From NCBI GenBank assembly GCA_029961045.1, contig JASBVN010000017.1:1-64000 (forward strand): DNA of 64,000 nucleotides, written 5' to 3'. Both the position numbers and the translations under genes were made by a program. This DNA comes from Alicyclobacillaceae bacterium. Lineage in GTDB: Bacteria; Bacillota; Bacilli; Kyrpidiales; Kyrpidiaceae. Shown piece by piece: positions 1 to 8,713 of the stretch (position 1 is the stretch's first letter; the number at the start of each line of letters is the position of its first letter). A model generated the notes under the pieces. It searched no databases, was not told where the DNA came from, and saw only the letters and a list, made by a program, of their open reading frames with translations.

Positions 1-972
1 TGCGCGGTGATCAAGGACGGCGGGGACGATCCCGACGCCACCCATGGGGCGTGGATCTGGTCGACGGTGACCTGGCGGGAGGTGCCCGGGGTGGAACTGG
101 AAGGCGGAGAGGGCGTCGGGCGGGTGACCAAACCCGGCCTGCCGGTCCCCGTGGGCGAAGCGGCCATCAATCCGGTGCCCCGGCGGATGATCCGCCAGGC
201 GGTCGAGGAAGTTGCGGAGGAGGCTTTGCGGAGTCGCGGCATGCGGGTCGTGATTTCGGTGCCCGGAGGCGAGGAGATCGCCAAAAAGACGATGAACGGG
301 CGTCTCGGGATCTTGGGCGGGATTTCCATCCTCGGTACAACGGGCATCGTCAAGCCTTTTTCTACGGCGGCTTGGATGGCCAGCGTCGCGCAGGCGGTCG
401 ATGTGGCCGTCGCCGCCGGGTGCCGCCATCTGGTCTTGACAACCGGCGGGCGGAGCGAAAAGGTGGCCATGCGGGAATTGCCCGATCTGCCCGAAGAGGC
501 GTTTATCGAAATGGGTGATTTTTTGGGCTACTCGTTGAAACAGTGTGCCCGGCGCCGTGTGGCCAAGGTCACCCTTTGCGGGATGATCGGCAAGTTTTCC
601 AAGGCGGCGGCCGGACACATGCACCTGCATTCTAAGGGATCCTCCGTAGATCTGGGATGGCTGGCGGACCTCGCGGCGGACACGGGGGTGCCCGGCGATA
701 TCGTGGATGAACTGCGGGGGGCGAACACCGCCAAACAGATCGGCGACCGGCTCTGGGAACTGGGGTATGAGGCGTTCTTTTGGCGTCTCTGCGAAGAAAT
801 CTGCCGGCAGGCGGCCCGGTACGTGGAGGGGGCCTTTGCCGTCGATGTGTTGTTGTGCGATATGGAGGGCCGGGTGATCGGAAGGGGGTCGACGGATGCA
901 TCCAGTGCGAATTATCGGGATTGGCGCCGATGGGCCGGAGGGTCTCGCTCCGCGGGTGCGCCGCTGGATTGA
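1..972 (+). CDS. cbiD: CbiD, cobalt-precorrin-5B C1-methyltransferase (5' end outside window)
   Basis: CbiD methylates C1 of the corrin ring by SAM in the early-cobalt (anaerobic) B12 route. The frame is open from base 1, and the first visible residues (CAVIKDGGDDPDATHGAW) match the family's conserved N-terminal block, so roughly the first 40-60 residues lie upstream. An internal block GRLGILGGISILGTTGIVKP and the segment GKFSKAAAGHMHLHSKGSS are also typical. The last 77 bases are shared with cbiET in another frame, so the C-terminal tail is probably dispensable. The gene is the first visible member of a long cobalamin operon; cbiC is expected just upstream (inference). Confidence 0.95.
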   Translation, partial: CAVIKDGGDDPDATHGAWIWSTVTWREVPGVELEGGEGVGRVTKPGLPVPVGEAAINPVPRRMIRQAVEEVAEEALRSRGMRVVISVPGGEEIAKKTMNGRLGILGGISILGTTGIVKPFSTAAWMASVAQAVDVAVAAGCRHLVLTTGGRSEKVAMRELPDLPEEAFIEMGDFLGYSLKQCARRRVAKVTLCGMIGKFSKAAAGHMHLHSKGSSVDLGWLADLAADTGVPGDIVDELRGANTAKQIGDRLWELGYEAFFWRLCEEICRQAARYVEGAFAVDVLLCDMEGRVIGRGSTDASSANYRDWRRWAGGSRSAGAPLD

Positions 973-2206
973 CGAGGCGGATCTGTTGGTCGGCGGAGAG
1001 CGCCATCTGGCCTTTTTTCCGGAATTTTCCGGAGAGACCTTGGCGGTCCAGGAGGGCTTGTCCAAGGTGGTGGAGCGGGTGGACGCCGCCCAGGCGGCCG
1101 GGCGACGCGTGGTGGTGCTGGCCTCGGGGGATCCCAATTTCTTCGGCATCGGCGGTTATCTGGCCGACAAATTGGGGGCGGAGAGGCTGGAGATCCATCC
1201 CCATTTGGCTTCGGTGCAACTGGCTTTCGCCCGGATCAAGGAGAGCTGGCAGGACGCTTTTTTTGCCTCGGTGCACGGGCGAAGTCAGGAGCAGGTCGTC
1301 GAGTGGGTGCGGGCTCACCCCAAAGTGGCGCTGTTGACCGCCGACGGGAGCACGCCGGGCCAGATCGCCCGGAGGCTTCTGGAGGCGGGATTGGGGGATG
1401 TGGAAATATTTGTAGGAGAAAATTTGGGCGGTCCGGATGAGCGGGCGGCGTGGTATACATTGGAAGACGCGGCGCGGCGGACCTTTGCGCCTCTCAATGT
1501 AGTGGTTCTGCGGAGACGCGGCGTGGCGGAGGGCAAAGCCGCCGGGGAGGAGGCCGGCCGTTCGCCGGCTCCCGCAACGGCGGAATCCGGTGGCGGGAGG
1601 TTTTGGCCTTTCGGCATCGACGACGAAGAATTCCACCAGCGCAAACCCAAGCGGGGGCTCATCACCAAACAGGAGGTCCGGGCGGTGAGTCTCGCCAAAC
1701 TGCAGATCCGGCCCGGGGCGGTGGTCTGGGACATCGGAGCGTGCACCGGCTCGGTGGGGATCGAAGCGGCGGGGTTGGCCCCGGGCGTCCGGGTGTGGGC
1801 CATCGAGAAAAACGAAGAGGATCTCGACAACTTGCGGCGGAATGTGGAGAAGTTCGGCCGCCCCGTTACCTTTGTGCACGGTCTGGCTCCGGAGGGCCTT
1901 GAGGCGTTCCCCGATCCGGACGCGGTGTTTGTCGGCGGCACCGCGGGCAAAATGGACGATCTTTTGGACGTCTGCGTGCGCCGGTTGAGGCCGGGGGGCC
2001 GGATTGTCGTCAATGTCGCGACCATCGAGAACCTCTACCAGGCGGTGGACGGCCTCCGGGCGCGGGGGATGGCGGTGGACGTGACCCTCGTCCAGGTGGC
2101 CCGAAGCCGTTCGATTCAAGATTTGACCCGGTTCGAAGCCTTCGATCCGGTTTACATCGTCACCGCCCGGCGGGCGGGAGAGGAGGAAGGCGGAGCAGAT
2201 GAGTAG
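896..2206 (+). CDS. cbiET: CbiE-CbiT fusion, cobalt-precorrin-7 C5-methyltransferase / precorrin-6B C15-methyltransferase (decarboxylating)
   Basis: This bifunctional enzyme methylates C5 and C15 and decarboxylates the acetate side chain at C12. Residues 1 to about 205 are the CbiE tetrapyrrole-methylase fold (RIIGIGADGPEGL at the N-terminus, LASGDPNFFGIGGYL later). After a linker at about 215-245, the CbiT half shows a class I SAM site, VVWDIGACTGSVGIEAA, at about residues 278-294. The 436-residue length fits CobL-type fusions. The ATG at 896 follows GGAAGGGGG with good spacing and lies inside the cbiD frame. The stop overlaps cbiL by 8 bases, indicating translational coupling. Confidence 0.95.
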   Translation: MHPVRIIGIGADGPEGLAPRVRRWIDEADLLVGGERHLAFFPEFSGETLAVQEGLSKVVERVDAAQAAGRRVVVLASGDPNFFGIGGYLADKLGAERLEIHPHLASVQLAFARIKESWQDAFFASVHGRSQEQVVEWVRAHPKVALLTADGSTPGQIARRLLEAGLGDVEIFVGENLGGPDERAAWYTLEDAARRTFAPLNVVVLRRRGVAEGKAAGEEAGRSPAPATAESGGGRFWPFGIDDEEFHQRKPKRGLITKQEVRAVSLAKLQIRPGAVVWDIGACTGSVGIEAAGLAPGVRVWAIEKNEEDLDNLRRNVEKFGRPVTFVHGLAPEGLEAFPDPDAVFVGGTAGKMDDLLDVCVRRLRPGGRIVVNVATIENLYQAVDGLRARGMAVDVTLVQVARSRSIQDLTRFEAFDPVYIVTARRAGEEEGGADE

Positions 2207-2924
2207 GCGCATCGGAACCCTGTACGCCGTGGGGGTGGGCCCGGGGGATCCGGAACTGTTGACCCTGCGGGCTCACCGGATTTTGCGGGAGGTGCCCGTA
2301 CTCGCTTTCCCGAAAAAAATGCGCTCCGGCGAGAGTTACGCCCTGTCGATTGTGGAAGGTCTGTTGCCGGAACCCGGTCCCGAACGGCTCGGCCTGGTTT
2401 TTCCGATGACCCGCGACCCGGAGAAATTGCGTGTCCAGTGGGAGGAGACGGCGGCGCGGGTCTGGGAGAAGCTGGAGCAAGGGCTCGACGTGGCGTTCAT
2501 CACCGAAGGCCACCCGTATCTGTACAGCACCGCCATTCATCTCGTCCGCCTGATTCGCCGCCTGCATCCCGAGGTGAAGGTGGAAGTGGTGGCCGGGGTG
2601 TCCTCTCCCGGCGGTGCGGCGGCGCACCTGGATATTCCCTTGGCCGACGGCGATGAAACGGTCGGGATCATCCCCGCCACCGAGGACCGGGAGGCGATGA
2701 GGCGGGCTCTGGAGGCCCATGATGCGGTGGTGTTTCTCAAAGTCGCCAAGGTCCTGGATCCGATGATCGACCTCCTCGAGGAAATGGGACTGGCGGAGCG
2801 GGCCGTGGTGGTGACCAAATGCGGTGCTCCGGACGAGGCGGTATTCCGGGATGTGCGGGCCCTGCGGGGGCGGGAACTCGAGTACCTCACCCTGATGATC
2901 GTGAAAAAGGGGGACCGGCGGTGA
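2199..2924 (+). CDS. cbiL: CbiL, cobalt-factor II / precorrin-2 C20-methyltransferase
   Basis: CbiL adds the C20 methyl group using SAM, the first methylation after cobalt insertion. The 241-residue protein opens with GTLYAVGVGPGDPELLTLRA, the SAM-binding GxGxGDPELLT signature of the CobI/CbiL group. A central GHPYLYSTAIHLVRLI and the VVAGVSSPGGAAA loop are also characteristic. The length is normal for the family. The stop codon overlaps the GTG start of cbiF in a GTGA arrangement. Confidence 0.95.
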   Translation: MSRRIGTLYAVGVGPGDPELLTLRAHRILREVPVLAFPKKMRSGESYALSIVEGLLPEPGPERLGLVFPMTRDPEKLRVQWEETAARVWEKLEQGLDVAFITEGHPYLYSTAIHLVRLIRRLHPEVKVEVVAGVSSPGGAAAHLDIPLADGDETVGIIPATEDREAMRRALEAHDAVVFLKVAKVLDPMIDLLEEMGLAERAVVVTKCGAPDEAVFRDVRALRGRELEYLTLMIVKKGDRR

Positions 2925-3742
2925 ACGGCTCGGCGACGGGAAAGGTCTATTTTATCGGGGCCGGCCCGGGAGATCCCGAACTCATCACCCTCAAAGGCAA
3001 GCGCCTGATCGAAGGGGCGGATCTGATCCTGTACACCGACTCCCTCGTCAATCCCGAGGTGTTGCGGTGGGCCAAGTCGGGGGCGCGGATCGAAAAGAGC
3101 GCCGGCTTGACCCTGGAAGAGATCGGCGATCTGATGATCGCCGCCGCCCGCCGGGGAGAGGCGGTGGCCCGGGTGCATACGGGGGATCCCTCGGTGTTCG
3201 GGGCGGTGATGGAACAGGCGGCCCTTCTCGATGAGGCCGGAGTGCCCTGGGAGATCGTGCCGGGCGTGTCGTCCGCCTTCGCGGCCGCGGCGGTGCTCGG
3301 GGCGGAACTGACGGTGCCGGAGCTCACCCAAACCGTGATCCTGACCCGGGCCGAGGGACGGACGCCGGTGCCGGATAAGGAAAAATTGGCCGATCTGGCC
3401 AAGCACGATTGTTCGCTGGCCCTGTTTTTGTCCGCGGGACTGATCGGGCGGGTGACGGAGGCCCTCCGGGAAGCCGGGTGGGACGAGGACGTTCCGGTTG
3501 CGGTGGTGCAGAAGGCCACTTGGCCCGACCAGGTCGTCGTACGCTCCACCCTCGGCCGCATCGCCGAGGACCTGCGCCGCGCCGGGATCCGCAGCCACGC
3601 CATGATTCTGGCCGGCCGGGCGCTGGATCCGGACCTCAGGCGCACGGGAAGGTACAGGTCGAAGCTGTACGATAAATCCTTCGCCCACCGCTACCGGAAA
3701 GCGGTCAAGGAAACGGTTTCCCCCGGAGGTGAGGTGCCGTGA
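2921..3742 (+). CDS. cbiF: CbiF, cobalt-precorrin-4 C11-methyltransferase
   Basis: CbiF methylates C11 of cobalt-precorrin-4. The protein (273 residues from GTG 2921) has VYFIGAGPGDPELITLKG near the N-terminus, then VHTGDPSVFGAVMEQ and a VPGVSSAFAAAA loop, all diagnostic for the precorrin-4 methylase. The open frame extends further upstream, but the GTG overlapping the cbiL stop (GTGA) gives the normal family length and N-terminus, so it is preferred. The end overlaps cbiG. Confidence 0.95.
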   Translation: MNGSATGKVYFIGAGPGDPELITLKGKRLIEGADLILYTDSLVNPEVLRWAKSGARIEKSAGLTLEEIGDLMIAAARRGEAVARVHTGDPSVFGAVMEQAALLDEAGVPWEIVPGVSSAFAAAAVLGAELTVPELTQTVILTRAEGRTPVPDKEKLADLAKHDCSLALFLSAGLIGRVTEALREAGWDEDVPVAVVQKATWPDQVVVRSTLGRIAEDLRRAGIRSHAMILAGRALDPDLRRTGRYRSKLYDKSFAHRYRKAVKETVSPGGEVP

Positions 3743-4971
3743 TGCCCTGGCCGGCCGAGCCGAGACCCTACGCGGTGGTGGCGATCACCAAACACGGGGC
3801 GGAATTGGCCCGCCGGGCGGCCGCGGGACTGGGGGAGGCGGATCTGTACGTCAGCGAGAAGTTTGTCGCGACCCCCGCGGAAATCCCCTTTTCGGAAAAC
3901 GTCCGGGTGTTGTTGCAGGAAGGTTTTCACAAGTACCGGGGATGGGTGCTGTTCATTTCCCTGGGAGCCGTCGTGCGCATGATCGCCCCGGTTCTCCGGG
4001 ACAAGAAGACCGATCCCGCCGTGGTGGTGGTCGACGACGCCGGGCGTTTTGCCATTTCGGTTTTGTCGGGCCATCTGGGCGGAGCCAATGCCCTGACCGA
4101 GCGGGTGGCGGAGCTTCTTGGCGCCACTGCGGTGGTCACCACCGCCTCGGACGTGGGCCGGACGATTGCCGTGGACCTGTTGGGACGGGAGTTCGGGTGG
4201 ACGATCGCCGACGACCGGCATGTGACGCCCGCCTCGGCGGCGGTGGTCAACGAGGAGCCGGTCCTGGTGCTCCAGGAGTCGGGGGAACGGGGGTGGTGGA
4301 ACCGCCCCGGTCCCCTGCCTCCGACCATTGAGGTGGTATACAGCCGGGAGGAGGCGGTGGAGGCCGTGCGCCGCCGGCGGGAGGCGGGGAGGGAACCCTA
4401 CGGGGCTTTGCTCCTGATTACCGATCGGCTGTGGGCTCCGGAGGAGTTGGAAGAGATCGCCCGGTACCGGGTGATCTACCGGCCGAAATCCCTCATCCTC
4501 GGCATCGGGTGCAACCGGGGAACCTCCCGGGAGGAGATCGAGGCGGTCTTGGAAGGGGTGCTGGCGGATCACAACCTGGCGGTGGAGAGCGTGGCCGCGG
4601 TGGCCACCATCGACCACAAGAAGGACGAGCCGGGACTGATCGAACTGTGCCGGGCTCGGGGATGGCCCCTGATCGCGTTCACTCCGGAGGAACTGAACGA
4701 GATGCCGATCCCTCACCCCTCCGAAACAGTCTACCGGTATACCGGCGCCTACGGCGTCAGCGAGCCGGCGGCGATGAGGGCGGCGGGCACCGATTTCCTG
4801 TTGGTGGAAAAAGTGGTCTCCGGCAACGTCACTCTGTCGGTGGCGCGGAAACGGTTCACCGGAACGGGGCCCCGGGAAGGGGGTGAGGCCGGGTGGGCCG
4901 GATCTGCCCCCGTCTCGTCATCGCAGGCACGCAATCCGGCGCCGGCAAGACCACGGTGGCCGTCGGCCTGA
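3739..4971 (+). CDS. cbiG: CbiG, cobalt-precorrin-5A hydrolase
   Basis: CbiG opens the delta-lactone and releases the two-carbon fragment (acetaldehyde) during ring contraction. The N-terminal part contains YRGWVLFISLGAVVRMIAP and GHLGGANALTERVAELLGA. The C-terminal domain has ILGIGCNRGTSREEIE and ends in RYTGAYGVSEPAAMRAAG and EKVVSGNVTLSVAR. GTG 3739 lies 9 bases after GGAGG; ATG 3742 is an equally possible start one codon later. About the last 26 residues, from GTGPREGG onward, are read from DNA that also encodes the start of cbiA, so the tail is low-complexity and atypical. Confidence 0.94.
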   Translation: MMPWPAEPRPYAVVAITKHGAELARRAAAGLGEADLYVSEKFVATPAEIPFSENVRVLLQEGFHKYRGWVLFISLGAVVRMIAPVLRDKKTDPAVVVVDDAGRFAISVLSGHLGGANALTERVAELLGATAVVTTASDVGRTIAVDLLGREFGWTIADDRHVTPASAAVVNEEPVLVLQESGERGWWNRPGPLPPTIEVVYSREEAVEAVRRRREAGREPYGALLLITDRLWAPEELEEIARYRVIYRPKSLILGIGCNRGTSREEIEAVLEGVLADHNLAVESVAAVATIDHKKDEPGLIELCRARGWPLIAFTPEELNEMPIPHPSETVYRYTGAYGVSEPAAMRAAGTDFLLVEKVVSGNVTLSVARKRFTGTGPREGGEAGWAGSAPVSSSQARNPAPARPRWPSA

Positions 4972-6302
4972 TGGCGGCTCTGCGCAAGCGGGGCCTCGTC
5001 GTCCAGGGATTCAAAGTGGGGCCGGATTACATCGACCCCACCTTTCACCGGGCCGTGACCGGCCGGCCGGCGCGGAATCTCGACCCGTGGATGGTGCCCG
5101 AAGCAGCGGTCAGGGAATGTTTCCTCCGCGGATGCGAAGGTGCGGATGTGGCGGTGATCGAAGGGGTCATGGGCCTGTACGACGGGAAGGATCCCCGGAG
5201 CGACGAGGGCAGTACCGCCCACGTGGCCCGGCTGCTCGAAGCGCCGGTGATTCTGGTGACCGGGGTTCACAGCATGGCCCGGAGTGCTGCGGCGGTGGTG
5301 CTCGGATTTCAAAAACTCGATCCCCGGGTGCGGATCGCCGGCGTGGTGGCCAACCGCGTCGGATCGGCGGGGCACGGGGAGATCATTCGGACGGCGGTGG
5401 AGCGGGAGTGCGGGATTCCCGTTTTTGGGACTTTGCCGAGACGGGAGGATGTGAGGATGCCCGAACGCCACCTCGGCCTCGTTCCGGCTGTGGAGCGGGG
5501 CGAATTGGAGGATTTGTTCGACCGCTTGGCTGCGCTGACGGAGGAATGGATCGATGTCTCCGCCCTCCTGAAGGCGGCCCGCGAAGCGCCTCCGCTCGGA
5601 GAGCCGGTACCCGTGCTGTTTGCCGGGCCGAAGAGCCCGGCGCGAGTCCGCATCGCCGTCGCTTGGGATTCCGCCTTTCATTTTTATTACGCCGAAAATC
5701 TGGAGCTCTTGGAGCACCGGGGAGCGGAATTGGTGCGGTTTTCCCCCTTGGCGGGGGAAGAAGTGCCGGAAGGATCGGACGGATTGTACATCGGCGGAGG
5801 ATTTCCGGAAGAATTCGCCCCGGTGCTGGCGGAGCGGAGGGCCGTGATCGAGGGGATTCGCCGGCTACATGCCAGCGGCATGCCCATCTATGCCGAATGC
5901 GGGGGATTGATGTACCTTTCGCGGGGCATCGAGACGGCGGATGGACGGTTTTATCCCATGGTGGGCCTCGTCCCCGCCGTGGTGCGCATGCAGCGGGAGC
6001 TGGCGGCGTTGGGGTACCGGGAAGCCCGGGCCGCTCGGGATCATCTGCTCCTGGCGGAGGGAGAGACCGCCCGCGGCCACGAGTTCCATTATTCTCGCCT
6101 GGCGGAGATCGAAGAGCCCTATCCGTGGGCCTACCGCTTGACGGGACGGCGAGGGAGCGCGCCGGAGGGGTTCGCGCGGGGTATGCTGTTGGCGAGTTAC
6201 ACGCACTTGCATTTCGGGTCGCGACCGGCGATGGTGGACCGGTGGCTGGCGGCGTGCGCCGCTTTTCGGGAGCGCCGGCAAGGCCGTTCGGACCCGGTGT
6301 GA
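4893..6302 (+). CDS. cbiA: CbiA, cobyrinate a,c-diamide synthase
   Basis: The enzyme amidates the a and c acetate side chains with glutamine and ATP. The 469-residue protein has the deaminase-like ATPase P-loop GTQSGAGKTT at residues 12-21 and a C-terminal glutamine amidotransferase domain with the nucleophile-elbow motif YAECGGLMYLSRG (catalytic Cys). A late conserved RGHEFHYSRL supports CbiA rather than CobQ. The GTG start at 4893 is inside the cbiG frame (79-base overlap). Confidence 0.95.
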   Translation: MGRICPRLVIAGTQSGAGKTTVAVGLMAALRKRGLVVQGFKVGPDYIDPTFHRAVTGRPARNLDPWMVPEAAVRECFLRGCEGADVAVIEGVMGLYDGKDPRSDEGSTAHVARLLEAPVILVTGVHSMARSAAAVVLGFQKLDPRVRIAGVVANRVGSAGHGEIIRTAVERECGIPVFGTLPRREDVRMPERHLGLVPAVERGELEDLFDRLAALTEEWIDVSALLKAAREAPPLGEPVPVLFAGPKSPARVRIAVAWDSAFHFYYAENLELLEHRGAELVRFSPLAGEEVPEGSDGLYIGGGFPEEFAPVLAERRAVIEGIRRLHASGMPIYAECGGLMYLSRGIETADGRFYPMVGLVPAVVRMQRELAALGYREARAARDHLLLAEGETARGHEFHYSRLAEIEEPYPWAYRLTGRRGSAPEGFARGMLLASYTHLHFGSRPAMVDRWLAACAAFRERRQGRSDPV

Positions 6303-6318
6303 GACGGAGGGAGAGCGC

Positions 6319-7128
6319 ATGGCGGCAGCCGATAAACCGGCGGTGTTGCTCGTCGGGCACGGAAGCCGGGATCCGGAGGGAAATCGAGAATTTGCGGGGT
6401 TGGTCGACCGGATCCGGTCCCGCTTTTCCGGCAGGCGGGTGGAAGGGGCCTTTCTCGAATTGGCGCGCCCGGAGATCCCGGAGACTCTCGACCGGCTGGC
6501 CTCCGAGGGAGTTCGGGAAGTGTGGGCGGTGCCGGTGATTCTGTTGCCCGCCCGGCACGTTCGGGAGGAAATCCCGGAGATTTTGGCGGAATCGGCCCGG
6601 AGACTGGGATTGCGGGTTCGTTACGGCCGTCCTCTGGGCTCGCATCCCGCCCTGCTGGCGGTCCTCGAGGACCGGCTGCGGGAAGTGGGCGGAGCGGCTT
6701 CTGAGACGGCGGTGGTGCTGGTCGGACGGGGATCGAGCCGCCGGGAGGCGAATGCGGACTTCTACCGACTGACGCGCCTTTTCTGGGAACAGACCGGAGT
6801 GGCCTGGGTGGAGCCGTGTTTTGCCGGGATCACTTTTCCGGATGTGCCCACCGCCTTGGAGCGGGCGGCGGGCGCCGGCCTCCGAAGGGTGGCCGTGGTC
6901 CCGTATTTGTTGTTCACGGGGGTGTTGATGAACCGGATTCGCGACTGGGTCGAGGCGGCCCGGAGGGCGCACCCCGGAGTGTCGTTCCACGTGGGCCGCT
7001 ATTTGGCCGGGCATCCCCTGCTGGAGGAGGTCGTAGCCGGAAGGATTGAGGAACTCGGGGGAAGGAGGGAATCGCAATGGGCAGAATTGTCGTGGTCGGA
7101 TTCGGTCCCGGAAACGAAGATCATATGA
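6319..7128 (+). CDS. cbiX: CbiX, sirohydrochlorin cobaltochelatase
   Basis: CbiX inserts Co2+ into sirohydrochlorin, the committing step of the early-cobalt pathway. It is the long, two-domain type (269 residues). The first half carries VLLVGHGSRDPEGNREF with the metal-binding His, and the second half repeats the fold with VVLVGRGSSRREANADFYRL. The conserved VVPYLLFTGVLMNRI near the C-terminus supports the family. GAGGGAGAG lies just before the ATG. The 3' end overlaps cbiH by 52 bases. SirB/CbiK-type chelatases are the alternative, but the context favours cobalt. Confidence 0.93.
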   Translation: MAAADKPAVLLVGHGSRDPEGNREFAGLVDRIRSRFSGRRVEGAFLELARPEIPETLDRLASEGVREVWAVPVILLPARHVREEIPEILAESARRLGLRVRYGRPLGSHPALLAVLEDRLREVGGAASETAVVLVGRGSSRREANADFYRLTRLFWEQTGVAWVEPCFAGITFPDVPTALERAAGAGLRRVAVVPYLLFTGVLMNRIRDWVEAARRAHPGVSFHVGRYLAGHPLLEEVVAGRIEELGGRRESQWAELSWSDSVPETKII

Positions 7129-8660
7129 CGTACCGGGCGCGCCGGGCGATCGAGGAGAGCGACATGATCATCGGCTACAAGACGTACATCGATTTGGTCC
7201 GCGATCTTCTGGACGGCCAGGAGATCATCCGGACGGGCATGACCGAGGAGGTCACCCGGGCCCAGGCGGCGGTCCGCCACGCCCGTTCCGGCCGGACGGT
7301 GGCCGTTGTGTCCAGCGGGGACGCCGGGATTTACGGCATGGCGGGATTGATCTACGAAGTCCTGATGGAACAGGGGTGGAAACCGGGGGACGACCCGGAA
7401 GTGGAGGTCGTTCCCGGCGTCCCCGCTTTAAATGCGGCGGCGTCCCTGTTGGGAGCCCCGCTGATGCACGATTTTGCCGCCATTTCGTTGAGCGACCACC
7501 TCACTCCCTGGGATGTGATCGCCCGGCGCGTGGAGGAGGCGGCCAGGGCGGATTTTGTCATTGTTTTATACAACCCCAAAAGCGGGCGGCGCACCAGGCA
7601 GATCGTGGAAACGCACAGGATTCTCCTGCAATACCGCCGTCCCGACACCCCGGTGGGCATCGTCAAGAGCGCTTATCGAAGCGGGCAGCGCGTGGTGCGA
7701 ACCACTCTGGAGGATCTGTTGAACCACGAGATCGGCATGTTGACCACGGTGATCGTCGGCAACTCCTCCACGGTCCTTTATGAAGGGCTCATGGTCACGC
7801 CGCGGGGGTACCAGAGAAAATACACCCTCACCGGGGTCAATGAACGGGGGCGGCTCGATCCGATGCCTTGGTCCCTGAACGCGGCGCGGCCGTCCGGCGC
7901 AGGGACGGGATCCCCGGAGTCCCGCGGCGGACCGTCCCCGGCGTTCCGGATCGGAACGGCCGCTCTTCCCGCCGTGGTTGAGGTGGATCATTCGTCGGGG
8001 CAAAGTTTCGATCCGGCGCGTCCGGTCCTGGAAGTGGCCGTGCGGCCGCCCCTGCCCGACGGTCGGTTCAGCGCCGCCCAGTGGGCGGGCATCGCCGATT
8101 TGGTGGGACCCGAGGGTCACATTCAGTGGTCGCCGAACCACGAATTGATTCTCCGCATTCCCGGAGGGGATCCGGTACAGGTGGAGGCCTCCCTGATCGC
8201 CCTCGGAGTGCGGGTGGGGCCGACCGGCGAAGTTTTGCGGATTGCGACGTGCGATTTTTGTGAGGGGGAAAAAGAAGAGGCGGCGGATTGGGCCCGGAAA
8301 TTGGCGGAGCGGTTCGACGGCCGCCCGGTGCCCCACGAATTGACCGTGGCCATCAACGGCTGCGGCATGGCCTGTTACGGAGCGGCGACGGAGGAGATCG
8401 GCTTGGTGTTCCGGCGAGGGGCTTTCGAAGTGTATCTGGGCGGCAAGAAGGGAGGGCGCAGTCCCCACCCCGGAGTCAAAGTCGCCGAGGGAGTGGCGCC
8501 GGAAGCGATCGGCGAAGTGCTGGACGCGATTTTGAAGGACTATGTGGAACACGGGGCGCCGAAGGAGCGGTTTCATAAGTTTTTCAAACGCCGGGGAGCC
8601 GGCGGGTACCGGTGGGACGGCCCGGCTGTGGAAACGGGGGAACCCGTCTGCGGAGAGTGA
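7077..8660 (+). CDS. cbiH: CbiH60-type cobalt-factor III C17-methyltransferase fused to a nitrite/sulfite-reductase-like Fe-S domain
   Basis: Residues 1 to about 245 are a CbiH ring-contraction methylase (IVVVGFGPGNEDHMTYRARR; VSSGDAGIYGMAG; VPGVPALNAAASLLGAPL). After a Gly/Pro/Ser-rich linker (about 262-290), residues 315-500 match the nitrite/sulfite reductase ferredoxin-like and 4Fe-4S domains. Four candidate cluster Cys are visible: C392 and C395 (TCDFC), C429 and C433 (NGCGMAC). This layout is known from the CbiH60 of Bacillus megaterium, where the Fe-S domain takes part in ring contraction (family knowledge). A strong AAGGAGGG precedes ATG 7077. Confidence 0.94.
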   Translation: MGRIVVVGFGPGNEDHMTYRARRAIEESDMIIGYKTYIDLVRDLLDGQEIIRTGMTEEVTRAQAAVRHARSGRTVAVVSSGDAGIYGMAGLIYEVLMEQGWKPGDDPEVEVVPGVPALNAAASLLGAPLMHDFAAISLSDHLTPWDVIARRVEEAARADFVIVLYNPKSGRRTRQIVETHRILLQYRRPDTPVGIVKSAYRSGQRVVRTTLEDLLNHEIGMLTTVIVGNSSTVLYEGLMVTPRGYQRKYTLTGVNERGRLDPMPWSLNAARPSGAGTGSPESRGGPSPAFRIGTAALPAVVEVDHSSGQSFDPARPVLEVAVRPPLPDGRFSAAQWAGIADLVGPEGHIQWSPNHELILRIPGGDPVQVEASLIALGVRVGPTGEVLRIATCDFCEGEKEEAADWARKLAERFDGRPVPHELTVAINGCGMACYGAATEEIGLVFRRGAFEVYLGGKKGGRSPHPGVKVAEGVAPEAIGEVLDAILKDYVEHGAPKERFHKFFKRRGAGGYRWDGPAVETGEPVCGE

Positions 8661-8713
8661 GGTTGGAGTGCGGGCCATTCCAGAATGTCCGGAAAATCGA
8701 GGGGGTATAAGGG

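Noticed and set aside
632-2212. Long minus-strand open frames opposite the cobalamin genes
   Set aside because: High-GC shadow frames with Arg/Pro/His-rich translations, antisense to well-supported genes.
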